Shown here in pieces: positions 46,386 to 58,785 of a stretch of DNA of 64,000 nt (within the stretch, counting starts at the first letter, position 1; each line of letters starts with the position of its first letter). Location: assembly GCA_021613335.1 (NCBI GenBank), contig JAJTWR010000005.1:622501-686500 (forward strand). The letters run 5' to 3'. Origin of the DNA: Whitmania pigra (taxonomy: Eukaryota > Annelida > Clitellata > Hirudinida > Haemopidae). The translations under genes were made by a program, and so were the position numbers. The notes beneath the pieces were generated by a model that did not search any database, was not told the DNA's origin, and saw nothing but the letters and a program-made list of their open reading frames with translations.

Positions 46386-49300
46386 ATGAGTGAAAAATTT
46401 AGTAAAGAAATGATTGATTCCATAATTTGTATTTCGTATTTTAAATTTATATTTTAAACTCTTATATCGGCTTCTCAATTAAGCACGTCTGCTAACGTTG
46501 ATTTCTTGCAATCTTGCAGTTTCTACAGAAGCAAATGCAAAGAGAATCTCTCAGATAGATCAGTGTTTTGCAGGAACGTCAGGCCATGTTAAAGTTAGTA
46601 AATGACGGCGATGACAGCTTTCCATTCGAAACTTCGGAAACTTAGAATTCTAAATAAGATTAATTTAATGGAGAGACGAGATAGTTTTTGAAATGCTAAA
46701 AACTTGCCATCCCACATTTGTTTGCACAACTTTATTTCTGTAAGCAGTTTCAGGGTCAAGCAACCACCAAAGATATTTTTTCTAATTTTACAAAATTGTT
46801 GCAAAGCAAGGTCCTTAAGACTAGCTTGGAATTACCCATCAAAAAGCTATTCAATATTTGCTTTTGCCCTCATCATTTTTATCTCTGCAATGTAATCATG
46901 TTGTGATTAATATTTCGGTTAAAATTTGCTTTCTATTTTGACGCTCCAATTTCAGGCTCTACAAAAGGCAGGTAGACTCCTGGTAGGTGAAGGACTGTTG
47001 ATGAAGATGTGCAGGAAGAAGGCAAAGAAGAGACAAGTCTTTCTTTTCAACGACATCTTTGTCTACGCCAACGTCATCATTGCCGATAAAAAAGTAATGT
47101 TCTGATGAAGCTTGGATTGGCTTGATCATGTTGTGATGATGGATGTGAGAGTTGTTATAATTTTAACAATTAACAAGTAACTTTTTAAATTAACTCAATC
47201 TATTTATTAATGTAACCTATGCTAAACTTCAGTTCAACAAGCAGACAATAATTCCACTGGAGCAGATAAGGGTCCTGCCATTGGAGGATGATTTGTGTAG
47301 GGTTAATGTTTCATTAAAATTTGTTTAATAATTAAGACTATTTGGACTAGCGATGCTTTGACACCCTTCATGTGGTCCTATATAAATGAACTAAAATTTC
47401 CAATTAGTAATGCACAGATTTTATTTAAATAAATAAAACCACAGTCACGATAAATACCAAGATCGCCTTATCTCGACAGGTTCCGGTTTCAGGAACGGTT
47501 GGCAGGTTTGCAGCCCCATGAAGTCTTTCATCTTGTTTGCATCGACCTCGGTCGAGAAGCACAATTGGATCAAGTACATCTCCGTTTGTAGGCAGAAACT
47601 CTTGGGTGGGTTAATGGTTAAGTCGTTACTGCTATGGCAAAGTTACACTCTTTCATGTTAGATTTAAACAAAAATTTTTGTACTCTACGGAATTTTATTT
47701 TTATTTATTAACCATACCTTTCCTATTATTAAATAACTTTCTATGTCGTGATAACCATTACTTCATTGTTGTTATTAAGTAACTCAATAACATATTTTGT
47801 ACTTGCTTCTGAAGCCTCCAGAAACTCCATCTCCGGTTTGCCTCAGTCCTCGCCTACGGAGTTCGAATCCTCACCCGTCTGGGTCCCAGACTCAGAGGCC
47901 TCGATCTGCATGCACTGTCGCAAGTCACAGTTTAACTTCATCAACAGAAGGGTTTGCTCTGCTTATTATGTCATCTGACATCCATACATCATCCACCGAT
48001 AATAATATTGGAATGCTAAGGCAACATCAATATCTAACGTGAATATCCATCGTGAATATTCAATATGAGTGTCAAATACGAATATCTAATGTGAATATAT
48101 GAATGGATGGTCTGCATTCTCATTCGCTGGATTTAAGCATAGCTCCACCCACCTTTTCAAATTCTCCTTTTTTTTAGCATCACTGCAGGAAGTGTGGAAT
48201 TGTCTGCTGTTCGAACTGCTCGGAGCAGAAGTTCCTCCTGCCGAATCTTTCCTCGAAGCCGGTCAGGGTCTGCAGGACTTGCTTCAACAAGCTCACCATC
48301 AGCTCACTTCAGAACTCCATGCATGGTATGCAAAGTGATAACGATAATGATAATAACAGTGGTAATGATGAATTGATAATGGCAATGGTGATTAAGTAAA
48401 TACAATGATGGTGATGATTAAATAATGATGATTAAATATTGATGATGATAACAATGTTACGGCAATGGAATTAATTTATACCCATTGCAATGCACTTTTT
48501 TTAATTAATTTATTAAATAATTTATTAGAATCAATAATTTTATCGTTGATTATTGTTATAATAATATTTGGAATGATTATTTTGTTTCTTAACTTGTCAA
48601 AACAATGTCTTAAATGACCATAACCTTGTGATAAATAATAATGTCGATGCTCATCCTTAAAAATAGTTTTTTGCAGTGGGGCTAGGCTGCTACTGTTGCT
48701 TCATAACCTTAGCAATGGCCTATAATGACAGCTCTGTTAATGCAAGGGTCAATACATCCTTGTGTCAATATTATCCAAATTATGTATAATTATCATGCCT
48801 ATGCTCCAGCATGGATCAATTGTTGATTTATGTTGATAATAACGTTAACATAATACTAATGATAATAATAACAATAATAACGATAATAATAATAATAATA
48901 ATAATATTAATAATAATATTATTAATACTAATAGTTATTAGAGTACAAATACTAATAGTTATTAGAGGCTTTGCAATATTGCATGTTTGTAATATGAATT
49001 ATTACTTGAGGGGTCATTGATTTATTATAATGCGACAAAGCTAGATATTATTAGCTCAGGATATCCCAGCGTAACAACGATGTAAAATCTTCCAGGCAAT
49101 CCGCTGTCCGACTCACTTTCTGACTCCGACTCTGACGAAGAAAAGGAATGTCGCTGGAACCCCACTGAACAGGAAAAGTCGGAATCCTTGGTAAGAAGAT
49201 TTCAGAGTCACTGTTATCTCAGAGTTGCATAATTAAAGACGTAAATTATTAAATTATTGCGAATATTAAATTGTGATTCTCAAAGTGTTATCAAATTAAC

Positions 49301-49565
49301 AAAAGATTTTCTGTTTGTTAGCATTTAAAATTTCTAATTTTACATTTAAAAGGATTATAATTTTTACTATTTTTTGTAAAATTACACGTTAATAAGAGTT
49401 ATGATTAAAACTGACATTGAATCACGATTTTGGGCACGTTAACAAATTAAAAGGTTTCTTGTTTGTTATAGCATTTAAAATGTTTAATTTAACTTTTAAA
49501 AGGATTATAGTTCATACTATTATTTACTTCCTCAGTTCTACAGTGAACTTCCAAGCCTTTCCTGA
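46386..49565 (+). CDS. PLEKHF2: Phafin (PLEKHF1/2 family), PH and FYVE domain endosomal protein, 9 exons
   Basis: Exons: 46386-46401, 46520-46587, 46956-47093, 47233-47296, 47480-47605, 47815-47951, 48178-48325, 49096-49190, 49536-49565. Phases join into about 273 residues. The start MSEKF-ISTEANAKRISQID mirrors the remembered vertebrate start. The PH domain holds GRLLVGEGLLMKMCRKK, RQVFLFNDIFVYANV and SGFRNGWQVCSPMKSFILF. The FYVE finger has WVPD, RRHHCRKCG (split over exons 6 and 7), CSNCSEQKFLLP and VRVC, which together form a PI3P pocket. The tail is Ser/Asp-rich (DSLSDSDSDEEKE), as in PLEKHF2. Phafins sit on early endosomes and regulate fusion and receptor traffic. The 16-nt first exon is inferred from phase and similarity. 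PLEKHF1 versus PLEKHF2 cannot be separated; the acidic tail favours the latter. Confidence 0.93.
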
Positions 49566-51046
49566 TGTCTGCGAATGAGACATCTGAAAATGCGAATCTG
49601 GAGAAGCAAAATTGTTCAATCACACCCCGGATCTCGATCGGTCAGCCAATCAGGCCGCTTCTTCTGCTAATGGGAGGATCTTTGCTCATTGAAATAATTT
49701 TCATTTCAATCTTCATTATTGTTGATAACTCGTTACTTAGCTCATCAATCAGCTTATCAGTTTCACTTTGTTTTATTAGATTCATTTATTTACTTATTAA
49801 CTCATTTTATAGGGTAGGTCTTCAACACTCAACCCGTGCACTTGTTCGAATCAGCTAGCTTATAGTTTTGACTAGTGTTACGACTTTCTGATGACTTCAG
49901 TATTCTACTGGTGCGTTCATATTCCTGAGATTACATACTGATGTTAATACATTATGCACTAATATATTGGCATAACTAACACATTAATGTAATTAATTTA
50001 ATAATATTAAATTCTTACATACTGGTAGTCAGTTTCCATGGTGTATGTTTGTTCCTGGGATTACACACTTTATCTGTTAATAGCGGAAGTTTTTAAGTAG
50101 CGGTTTTTGTGTTTCGTTTAAAATTAAAACTGCATAATAATAGCAGACGATTTTGCCAGTTATTTGAAGTTACAACCGACGACCGGACAACGATACGGCA
50201 ACAATTCTTCCTGCATGCCGATTTGTGTTTTGATTTATTCCCGATTTTATTTGCTCACCTTTCGTGACGTTTACTTTTTCTATTGTTCCGTGTTTTTCAT
50301 TTTACTGTGATTGGCAGTTTTCTGGTGATTGATGTTATCTGTTTTGTTTCAATGCACAACAGATCAGCCTAATTGGAAGTTGAGGATGATTCTGGAGATG
50401 AGATTTGAACATGGCACTTGTTGAGTTTCTAGAGCTGAATTTGCCAGCATTTATAATTCTGTAATTCTGATCTGATGTTTAGAACCCTTATAATCCCAAG
50501 AATATATAGCTGTTCAAATCGTTGTCTTCAATCTTAAGTCAAAAAGTTGAGATTTCTTCCATTTATGCTCCAAAACAGTTACATGTGTATGTGTGACTTT
50601 GACTTACTTATTGATTTTTAAGTTTTATTTTCTGTCAGGAGATGGATTTGAATTGGATTGGCTCATGAATTTATTAACAGGAACTACTGATCTCTTATAA
50701 GAAGGTTAAGTTTGAGCCATTATGATGAATGTAAACAGAGGACTCACAAACTATTGGAACTTGTTGCTATTGGTCAGATGAAAATAGTTAAGTCTTTTTC
50801 TAAATTAACACTTTAATTCAGAAGGAATTCATTAAAATAAGCTAGATATTTATAGTTTCCCTTGTCATGCACATCAACTGCACAATTGGTTGCTAATTGA
50901 CTTACTCAAAAATACCAAATGTCAAAAGGTTCAAAAGCTTTAAAAGTGTGATTAAGACCAAAATTAAATGGAAGTCTTATTAAACGTTGGATAAATAAAA
51001 CTAACAGACGACCATAATGAAAGCGATGATACAGTAAAAAAAACTG
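49566..51046. other. Intergenic between the phafin gene and the minus-strand acidic gene
   Basis: Tail-to-tail region, AT-rich, with only short unconvincing frames. It must contain the 3'UTRs of both genes. No clear AATAAA near the phafin stop was found. Confidence 0.4.
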
Positions 51047-53692
51047 CTAAAAATTCTCTTCTCGAACATTTTGACTGAAATAACTCTTTAACTTTTTGTA
51101 GTGATTTTGGTTTTTTGAGGCAATTGTGAGGGTTTTGAGTTTGTCGTGCACTCTCTTGCCGAGGTCGTAGTCCTTGATGACTTCGTACAGGATAGCCACA
51201 GAAGCGTCTAAGCCACATTCCTCTTCAAGAAATAAAAATAGAGATTGTAAAAAAGAATTTGAATACTAAACAGTCTGAAAGTGTGGCTACCTACTGTTAT
51301 TATTACTGCCAAAGCATTAAATGGATGAACATTTCCTAGGTGGAAATATGATGGTGGTGATTCTATACATCAAGTTGTTATTTAAAACACTTATTTAAAA
51401 AATGGATCACAAGTTTTTCCAAAAAATCATCTGCACCAAGTTGCCTTCACCACAAAATGTGCAAACTAAATTCTGATAAATCAGCAAAACTAACCCGTCT
51501 TTGCGAGTGTCATGGCTAATGATGCAGCTCCATCAGATGCATGGTACAGTGCGATGCTATAGAGATCCCTCAATATTTCTTCTCTACCATGATGATCTGA
51601 ATGCGTTGGTGTTCGCACGAGATATATATTTTTTTTAGAATCCTGTGTTTTTACAAACTCTACACATTGAGATAATTTTTCAATTGATGAATTTCTAATC
51701 CATTCTCTAAAACCAAACTTTAATAATGAAACATTTTTGTCAACATCACTAAAGATCACAAATCTCTCTGCATCTGCTTTGGATAATTCCTTGTTAGTAA
51801 TTTCTACCTTCAATGACACAAATTTAAGTGTACTAGTATCTCTAGAAGGCCATAAAATTTTTTTATTTTTTGACGATGTTTTAAGGCATTCGCCTACAAA
51901 CTTTTCATTATCGCCAATGATAAAATATTTTTTGTCGTCATTAAGCTCCACAAAAACATCTGGCATCCGGTGTGAAACTTTTGCAATAATGTTTTGAGAT
52001 ATTTTATCCATCAAAGGATGTGCACTCATCTTAATGTCATTTTCACATATCAATTTCTTTTTTTCAGCATCCAACTTATCTCTACTGTCACTAAAAATGA
52101 TAATTATTTCCTTTGTTCGATGGTCGAAATGCAGCCTCGAATAAGATCCTCCAAGTTTTTCTAAAAACCATCTCAAAGCAATGAAACAACTATCGCCACA
52201 CTTCACAGCAAAACAAAGAACATTTTGTTGGAGGCGAAGGTTTTCCTCAAATGCAGATTTGAATAAACTATCTTGAACACACTGAACTCTTGAACTGGCA
52301 TCATTATCTTGAATGTTGGTGTCAATCCAGTCTAACAACCATTGTTTTGTTTTTCTCATTTCCTCATTACTGCCTCCACTGATTGTGCACATCAAATCTT
52401 CTTTATCTCGACTTAATTCAATTTTAATGTGTCCCAATTTATTTTCAGCTGTTATTAACTGTTTCAGGGTATCAAGATCACAATCGACATTTGGAATCGG
52501 AAAAGTGTCACTTTCAAGCACAGAAACATGAGGTCGGGAAATTGCTTCAATTTTGCATTTACTTTCACTTTGTGATCTATGTCTAGTATTTTCTGAACTA
52601 TTTCCTTGAGTATAACTTGATCCATTTGAAGTATCCTCAGCGCTTTTTTGGGGCTGAACCATTTTTCTTTCTGAAGTGGAGGCTTGCCATCCCTTCACTG
52701 CTTCATCCGAATCATTGCAGAGGTCTCTTGCACTTATCTTGTTGTTACCAGTAGACGATCCAGAGCTGAGGTTAATTCTCTCCGAAATTGGGTTGTTTCG
52801 AACACGACGTGCATGACCTTGATGAACCCCAGCTAAGCCAGAATTGTTTGCAACATCTTTAAAATCAATTTCTCCTGATTGGTTTTCTGTGTGTTGATTA
52901 ATTTTCTTAAGAATTTCATCCTTGGTTGGAGTTGGATTGACTTTTTCATCATGTTTGAGAATTAATGTCTTTTTAGAAATTTTTGGGGCTGAATGAGTCT
53001 CTTTTGCAGTGCCTCCAACATTATTTTTTGAAACACTTTCTTCTGAGGAATCATCGCTCGTTGTCTGCCCGGTCTCAATGCCATCAAGTTCTTCAATTTT
53101 CTCAAAGTCAGAGTTTGTTGATGAATCCAATTTCTTCTGACTCTGCATTGACGAATCATTGTCAGCTTCGGGTTGATTTTTTATTCCAAGTAGTACATTT
53201 ACCTTGGGATCTCGTTGGTGTCTTCCTGTGGTATTAGGTGATGAATATGAAGTCCCTGAGATGGAATAAGGTTCTTGACTTAATAAATCAACAAATGAAG
53301 ATATTTTGTCAGATGCTTGTGACTTAAATGTTTTAATTTCATGAATCGACCGATACGGTTCAAATCCCTCCTGCTCATTGCCATTATTTGGAAAGTTCTC
53401 TGAATTTTCTCTCTGAGTTGATGGCTGGTCCAAACTATGTGATGTTTTATCAAATGCTTGTGATTGAGTGTCAGATTGAGACACATTTCCATCTTTCTTT
53501 TCATCACCTGATTGATGCTTTTCCTGCTCTTCCGAGTGCTCGTTGTCAAATTTTTGAGAGTACCTTGAATCACCTGAGCCGCTCTGAATTGGAAATTTTG
53601 ATTTTTCAATTTCTCCAGTTTCACCACTGGCAGATAATTTTGCAAGATGGCCTACTGACGTATGACCCTTCAGATTCTCATTTTCATGGATC

Positions 53693-53725
<33 letters not shown>

Positions 53726-54339
53726 CCATCTTTTTTTTCTTGTTCACTCAATTTTTTCTGGGGAACTTTGACTTTCTCATTATTGTGATCATCATCATCA
53801 TCATCATCATCATCATTATCACCATCTTTTTTTTCTTGTTCACTCAATTTTTTCTGGGGAACTTTGACTTTCTCATCATTGTGATCATCATCATCATCAT
53901 CATCATCATCTTTGCCAGTGACCATTTCCCCACTTTTATTCGTCACTTCCTTCTTAGCCACTGCATTTTCATCATCCTTGTAATCCACCTCCATGTTAAT
54001 TTGTTCATCTTTTCTACTCATCAATTCCTTCTTAGGAGCTGTGGCCTTGTCACCCTTGTCATCGTCATCACCGTGGATTTGAACACGACCATCTTTCGTT
54101 ACTTTTTTGTTCCTCGATTTCTCCATCTTGTTTTCGTTCTTATCCAATTCTTCCATCACTTTAGACATGGCCTCCTTTAGGACACACAGAGGTCCTTCTA
54201 AAGTCCGATCCTTGCTCGAATAGTGCAACTTGAGGTCGTTCAGGAATTTCTCCACTTCATTTGAGTCCTTGTTATAATGCTTCTCTAGTTGTGAGTAAGC
54301 TTCATCGGTTAACTTCACCTTTACGGATTTAATGAATCT
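51047..54339 (-). CDS. Unrecognised large acidic protein with repeated alpha/beta (possibly KH-like) segments, 5' incomplete
   Basis: Two exons are seen on the minus strand: 51495-54339 (an open exon of 948 codons) and 51047-51222, joined in phase 1 and ending in TAG. The long exon begins at a splice acceptor with RFIKSVKVKLTDEAY and no ATG nearby, so at least one upstream exon is missing. The first 60 residues look like a small alpha/beta domain. Then comes a highly charged region with Asp runs and a 28-residue tandem repeat (KVKVPQKKLSEQEKKDGD, two full copies). A Ser-rich stretch follows. From about residue 620 on, several strand-helix segments occur (for example KLGHIKIELSRDKEDLMCT, SYSRLHFDHRTKEIIIIF, PDVFVELNDDKKYFIIG) that could be KH-like or related RNA-binding units. 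I do not recognise the protein or assign a function. The neighbouring plus-strand gene shares its start. Confidence 0.7.
53690..53920 (-). repeat. In-frame tandem repeat coding Asp runs
   Basis: Within the large acidic gene, units of about 84-100 bp alternate GAT/GAC-rich runs (ATC on the plus strand) with a conserved segment coding KVPQKKLSEQEKKDG. Two full units plus a partial third are visible. All stay in frame. Confidence 0.85.
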
Positions 54340-55241
54340 CTAAAAATAAATCATTAATTAATTAATTAATTTCACGACAATTTTGGACATCATGATAATT
54401 AGTTTACTACTTAGTTAAATCTATCAAAAAATTCAGTTTGATAACTTTTACTAAAAAAAAATAAAATGCTGAGCAATAAGTGAAATGAACTGACATCTCT
54501 GTTTCGACCTCTATCTGTAATAAAAAAAAGAAATAACGGAATCAAGATATTCAAATGAATTCTCTTAATTGCTCAAAGCAATTTATTTCAATAATCTCCA
54601 GAAACAAAACAAAACAATCATCTGAACCTGAAATGGAGGTCATATCTCAGGAGTTTGCGTTTAGGCTCTTCAAACTAAAAAATACAAATTCGGCTTTACT
54701 AAGGCAGCACTAAATTAACTCTGTAACTTGCAACTGGTCAGCGAAATCAGAGCGTAGGATTTATCCAGAGCAGATGCACAGCACAAAATGTCGGAGAAAC
54801 AGAAATCTTGGACTTTCCAAAATGAGTAAAAAATGTTGATGGTTTTGGGAAAAAAAATGTTAAAAATTAGCAACTGAAGGTGATTGAATGTGCAATCATT
54901 TTGATGTTAGCTAGATATTTTGTCAGGTGCTTATAATAATAATAATAACGACAAAATTATAAGCCAAAGCTTGAACACATTTTTAACTTGAAAAAAATGT
55001 GTTAAGTGTAATAAAATTCTTAGGTAATTGTTTTAGCTCTAAGATTGTGAGCCATAGGATGTTTAAGTTTAAAAACAGCAACTTGTTCGGAATTTCCATA
55101 ACTCTGCTTTTATCCAGTGGATGTTCGGTGATTTTTATTGGACTAAAATGTCGAAAAAAGTTAGCTAATATACATTGTTGGATATTATTGCATGTAACAA
55201 CGAAACATTTATTACTACAATAAGTTTTTTTTACTCTCTAG
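54340..55241. other. Shared 5' region between two divergent related genes
   Basis: About 900 bp separate the two acceptor-bounded coding exons. First exons and promoters of both genes should lie here or beyond. One candidate is the short plus-strand frame MSEKQKSWTFQNE from 54797, followed by a possible donor, but its phase does not join to 55242, so it was not used. Confidence 0.35.
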
Positions 55242-56431
55242 AAATTCATAAAATCCATGGAGGTCAGCCTTAACGAAGAATTTTTAAAAGATAATAAAAT
55301 CGATAAGACTTTCCTAAGAAATTCCTGCAGAAATGCCGTTATTTCGGAGTCTAACGACGGCAAGATAAGAATTCGTGGAAATTACGAGGAAATAAAAGAA
55401 CTGCATGAGAAACTACAGAAAAACACTTCTGAACAGCTCATGTCTTCAGGAGCCCATTCTCAGATTAAAGAAACCAGAATAGCAGCAGATACAAGGTTAA
55501 ACATTTCCACCAAGACCAAGTCTACTTGTAATGGAATACTATATGAAAACAAGAAGGATGTCAATAAACACTTTAAACAATCAGTCAATGGTGATCGTGT
55601 TGTTACAGGAAGACCTCCTTTAAGAGCAGTGAGAGCTACGAAGTTTACGAGAGATTGTAACGATGTAACAAGAAGAGGAGACTGTCGCAGCATAGAACCG
55701 ACAAAGAAAAAAAGCGAGGTTATTCACAAATCTCCTGAAAGGAAAAGGAAAAAGTTAAAGGATAGAGATGAGGATGCATATTTTGCCAACAGATTCCAAA
55801 AACTTAATATTAAGAAGTATGACGGGATTGATGGCCCTGAAAGTTTCAGCATGATTTTGGACGTGCCTTGTGATGGCGACAACGATCCTCCTGCCAATTC
55901 CATATGTCAGTCCATATCTACTTTCAGGGAGCAGAGAGAGTGCCTAGAAACAGAACCTCATGGCATGATCCAGGGCATCAGCCATGGATTGATAACACTC
56001 AGGCCCTCCCTCAGATCTGACACAATGAATTCCCTTGACGAATCACTGAGCACTTCAGGTTTACAGAATGGAAGAGACTCCGAGTCGACGAGAAAAAACA
56101 TTCTTACGGCTCAAATGGATTCTATCGCCAACTTTCCAAGTCATCCAAGCTATCAGAGTAATTTAAGTTCTGAGACAATCAGAGAAGATAGATCTCCTAT
56201 GCCAATGGAGTCCATTGCCAGTTTACCAAACCATCAGAGTGACCTTAGTTCTAATTCTAAGTTCAGAGAGAATAGATCTCTGAAATCAAATATTGAGTCT
56301 TTTATTAAATTGTCAGTAAATTCATTAAGTTCTGAGAGTATCATCCAAGATGCATCCCTGGGTTCAAATCTTGATCCGGTCTGGAAGGGCAAAGATGCTG
56401 AAGAGAGTTTTATCGTTTTGAAAACAGACAG
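55242..56431 (+). CDS. Unrecognised basic/Ser-rich protein, paralogue of the divergent acidic gene at its N-terminus
   Basis: One long exon follows an acceptor at 55240-55241 and ends at a donor (AG|GTAACT) at 56431. It reads KFIKSMEVSLNEEFLKDN, and the ATG at 55257 could be the true start, giving 391 residues to the donor. The first residues match the divergent gene (RFIKSVKVKLTDEAY) in sequence and in position just after an acceptor. Both then reach a short basic/Gly segment (here SNDGKIRIRG) and a helix rich in Lys, Glu and Leu. The rest is Lys/Arg-rich (ERKRKKLKDRDED), suggesting a nuclear protein, then Ser-rich repeats such as MDSIANFPSHPS and MESIASLPNHQS. A short last exon could begin at 56835 or 56926; either gives a stop within a few codons. 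Function unknown. Confidence 0.65.
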
Positions 56432-56492
56432 GTAACTGTTACAATGCACTATTCATTATGTAATAGCTTAATTTAATAATATAACAGTTGTG

Positions 56493-56600
56493 ATGCGTGC
56501 AAATCGGCTCAGCGTTCCAGCGATAGTTTTTAACATGTTGAGTTCAAAACCCAGCTTGGATCACCACAAAGTGCCCCTCATGCTCAAGCTATGTAAATTA
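56493..56600 (+). mobile_element. Degenerate SINE-like element
   Basis: A tRNA-like box A (about CGGCTCAGCGTTCCA near 56505) is followed by a box B-like GAGTTCAAAACCC at 56540-56552. A body similar to the SINE at 22034 follows (CCCAGCTTGGA, then AGTGCCCCTC). It is diverged. Confidence 0.45.
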
Positions 56601-56769
56601 ATGTTTAAAAAATAACAATAAAAGTTATATTACAATATAATTGATTTAGTTTTTGCTCCTTATGTTATTATGTGTGATTATTTTAAAGTTTCTTTTTGCG
56701 GTTGGGCCGGCTATTGTTTTCTGAAGCGGGTTGCCAATTCTAATTAATAATAATCAGTAATTAAGACAT

Positions 56770-56774
56770 CATCA

Positions 56775-56828
<54 letters not shown>

Positions 56829-56829
56829 T
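56770..56829 (+). repeat. (ATT)n microsatellite
   Basis: About 18 ATT triplets in the 3' flank of the gene ending near 56431. Confidence 0.95.
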
Positions 56830-57644
56830 AGTAACAGATTGTACATTTGAGAAAAAGTACTAATCTTGACAGAGTTTATTTATTAAATAATGGCAAGGAA
56901 TTAATCAACTGCTTTGATCTTTCAGTTTCTCCAGTCATGAAGATTGAAAAGCTTTATTTTTTTTTTTGCAAACAAAAAGGAATTCAAACTGAGAATCTGT
57001 TGCTTTCTTGTCCAATTTGTTTGATTCAGATGATGATAAGAGTAGTTTAATATTTAAAATAATATTGTTAATATTAATTTCATTACAACAATTACGATAA
57101 CACGAGATTGGTGAGGCTTGGTTTACAAATGAAAGGACCGTTATAAGTGAGCGAGCAATTATGTGGTGATGACTATTACTAATTAAACAATATTGCAACC
57201 AATGTCTTGCTCCTTTATGATCTTATTAAGATAATCAAGGTACTTTCATTAGGCACAACATTGGTTGTATCGTGGTAACCATCAATGGAGTTTAGTTTGT
57301 TTTAATCCTCATTAATATGTAATTACACCTAAACCTGCAACCCATTCCTCGAACATTGCCTTAACAAGTGATAACAGTCATTGTGGCCATTGCGAGAGGG
57401 TAATTATTATCAAGGTTCGCATACTCGTTATTACAAAACAAGTCTTAAGTCATTGATTTCTGTGAATTTACTATGGTATGACAAATTTGGTTGCAAACTC
57501 CCTTGGACCGGGGCACTGGTCAGGTAGATGTATGAGAAGAAAGATCGTGAGTGAAAGTGTCGCGGGCGAGTGAATCGTTTGTCAATAAATACGCAAGCGA
57601 GTCGTTGTTTTGAATGTTGGCAGACGAGATCGGCAGGTCGAAGG
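56830..57644. other. Intergenic, nothing firm
   Basis: Apart from possible last exons of the plus-strand gene (56835 or 56926), no feature is supported. The zinc-finger 3'UTR should lie at the right end. Confidence 0.4.
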
Positions 57645-58730
57645 TCAGGAGTCTGCAAAGGCGGGAGATTCTGCCGACATGTCCTTGGAAGGGCTTGTTT
57701 CTGGAATGAAACGGCTGAGTTTAGAGGTTGATTAAAATCCATTAAAAAAAAATACATGAAAAAGAATTTTTCAAACAAAACCAAACCGACATCCAAGCCT
57801 TCGATTAGTATGTAGGATTTTTTTTAACAATTATCGTTTTAATTAATATAATAACGAGATATTCACTAGAGCTACATTAGCAAATTGCAGATTTATATGC
57901 AGATCAAATAAAATAAGCAAAACAAAATGCACAACTCTCGTCACCTATAATCATCTGAGAGTCGCCGTTGACGTGCTCGTAGCAACCATTGTCGTGGACG
58001 ACGAGCAGGACGCTTGTGTCTCCCCGGTCGGGGTGGGTGTCCTTGATATGTTTGAGGAGCGATCGGTGCTTGTAGAAGGTCTTACCGCAGCACTTGTAAA
58101 CGTTTTGAGACTCGACGCCGTAAGGCTTGCCATGCTTTATCCTTTGGTGTCGCGTCAGGTGGTCTTTGCGGAAGAATGCCTGCAGAAGAAAGTGGAAACG
58201 AAAAGTGGCGATGGTTGTTGCGCGAACATCGCTGTGGTTAATTGCAGCAACGAGGGGAATTTTGATGTTGGTCGTGATGATGTGACAGTTACTAGGAGCA
58301 GAGTAATTTATGTACTAATTACAACTTGTAATACACAGCATATGTTGTCTCATAGTGCATGCTGAGATGATTAATGAATATGAATCACTTGCATGCGACG
58401 ATGAAAATCAACAGGAAAATCTAAAAAATTCAGCATTTCATCACCAAAACTCCCCAACACAACCCAACGAGAAGGGCTAAACTGAGGGCACAACCCTTCA
58501 TACCCACTAGGGGTTTCAAATTACCTTGGTGCATCCGCTGTACTGACATTCGAATGACTTGAGTCGTCGTAATTGAAGACGTCCTTCTTGATCTGCTGCT
58601 TGATGTTGATCTTGTTGCAGTGGGACGAGGTCGATGAGGCAGAGGAAGGGGCGTGTCCGATCTGTTGAGTGGCACTGAGGAGGTGCAGAGGGGAGGAGCC
58701 AGATGACATGGCTGACGTGTCGTTCTCTTG
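57645..58730 (-). CDS. C2H2 zinc-finger protein with an apparent frameshift, 3 exons seen
   Basis: Minus-strand exons 58525-58730, 57945-58179 and 57645-57700. Exon 1 opens after an acceptor with QENDTSAMSSGSSPL and reads sensibly to KKDVFNYDD. The zinc finger itself (KSFECQYSGCTK, then AFFRKDHLTRHQRIKH across the intron) is in the next frame, so one base appears to be missing near 58560. The finger has C-x4-C-x12-H-x4-H spacing. A second finger-like unit (YKCCGKTFYKHRSLLKHIKDTH in two parts) lacks the two residues normally between its Cys pair. The product would be a nuclear DNA-binding factor. I cannot name the orthologue. Further 5' exons are likely, but upstream DNA is occupied by PEPCK on the other strand. 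It may be a damaged gene or an assembly error. Confidence 0.6.
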
Positions 58731-58785
58731 CTGCAGTGTGACGATGTTTAAATGTTAAATCAGACTCGGCATTCAAATGTTCCAG

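Noticed and set aside
53388..54180. Plus-strand frames of 127 and 172 codons
   Set aside because: They are antisense shadows of the Asp-rich exon; Ile/His runs come from the ATC strand of the repeat.
57431..57796. Minus-strand frame of 121 codons at the zinc-finger 3' end, and an alternative frame reading NKPFQGHVGRISRL
   Set aside because: The upstream exon ends in phase 1, which selects a frame stopping at 57645. The alternatives need a different phase, though a lesion here cannot be excluded.
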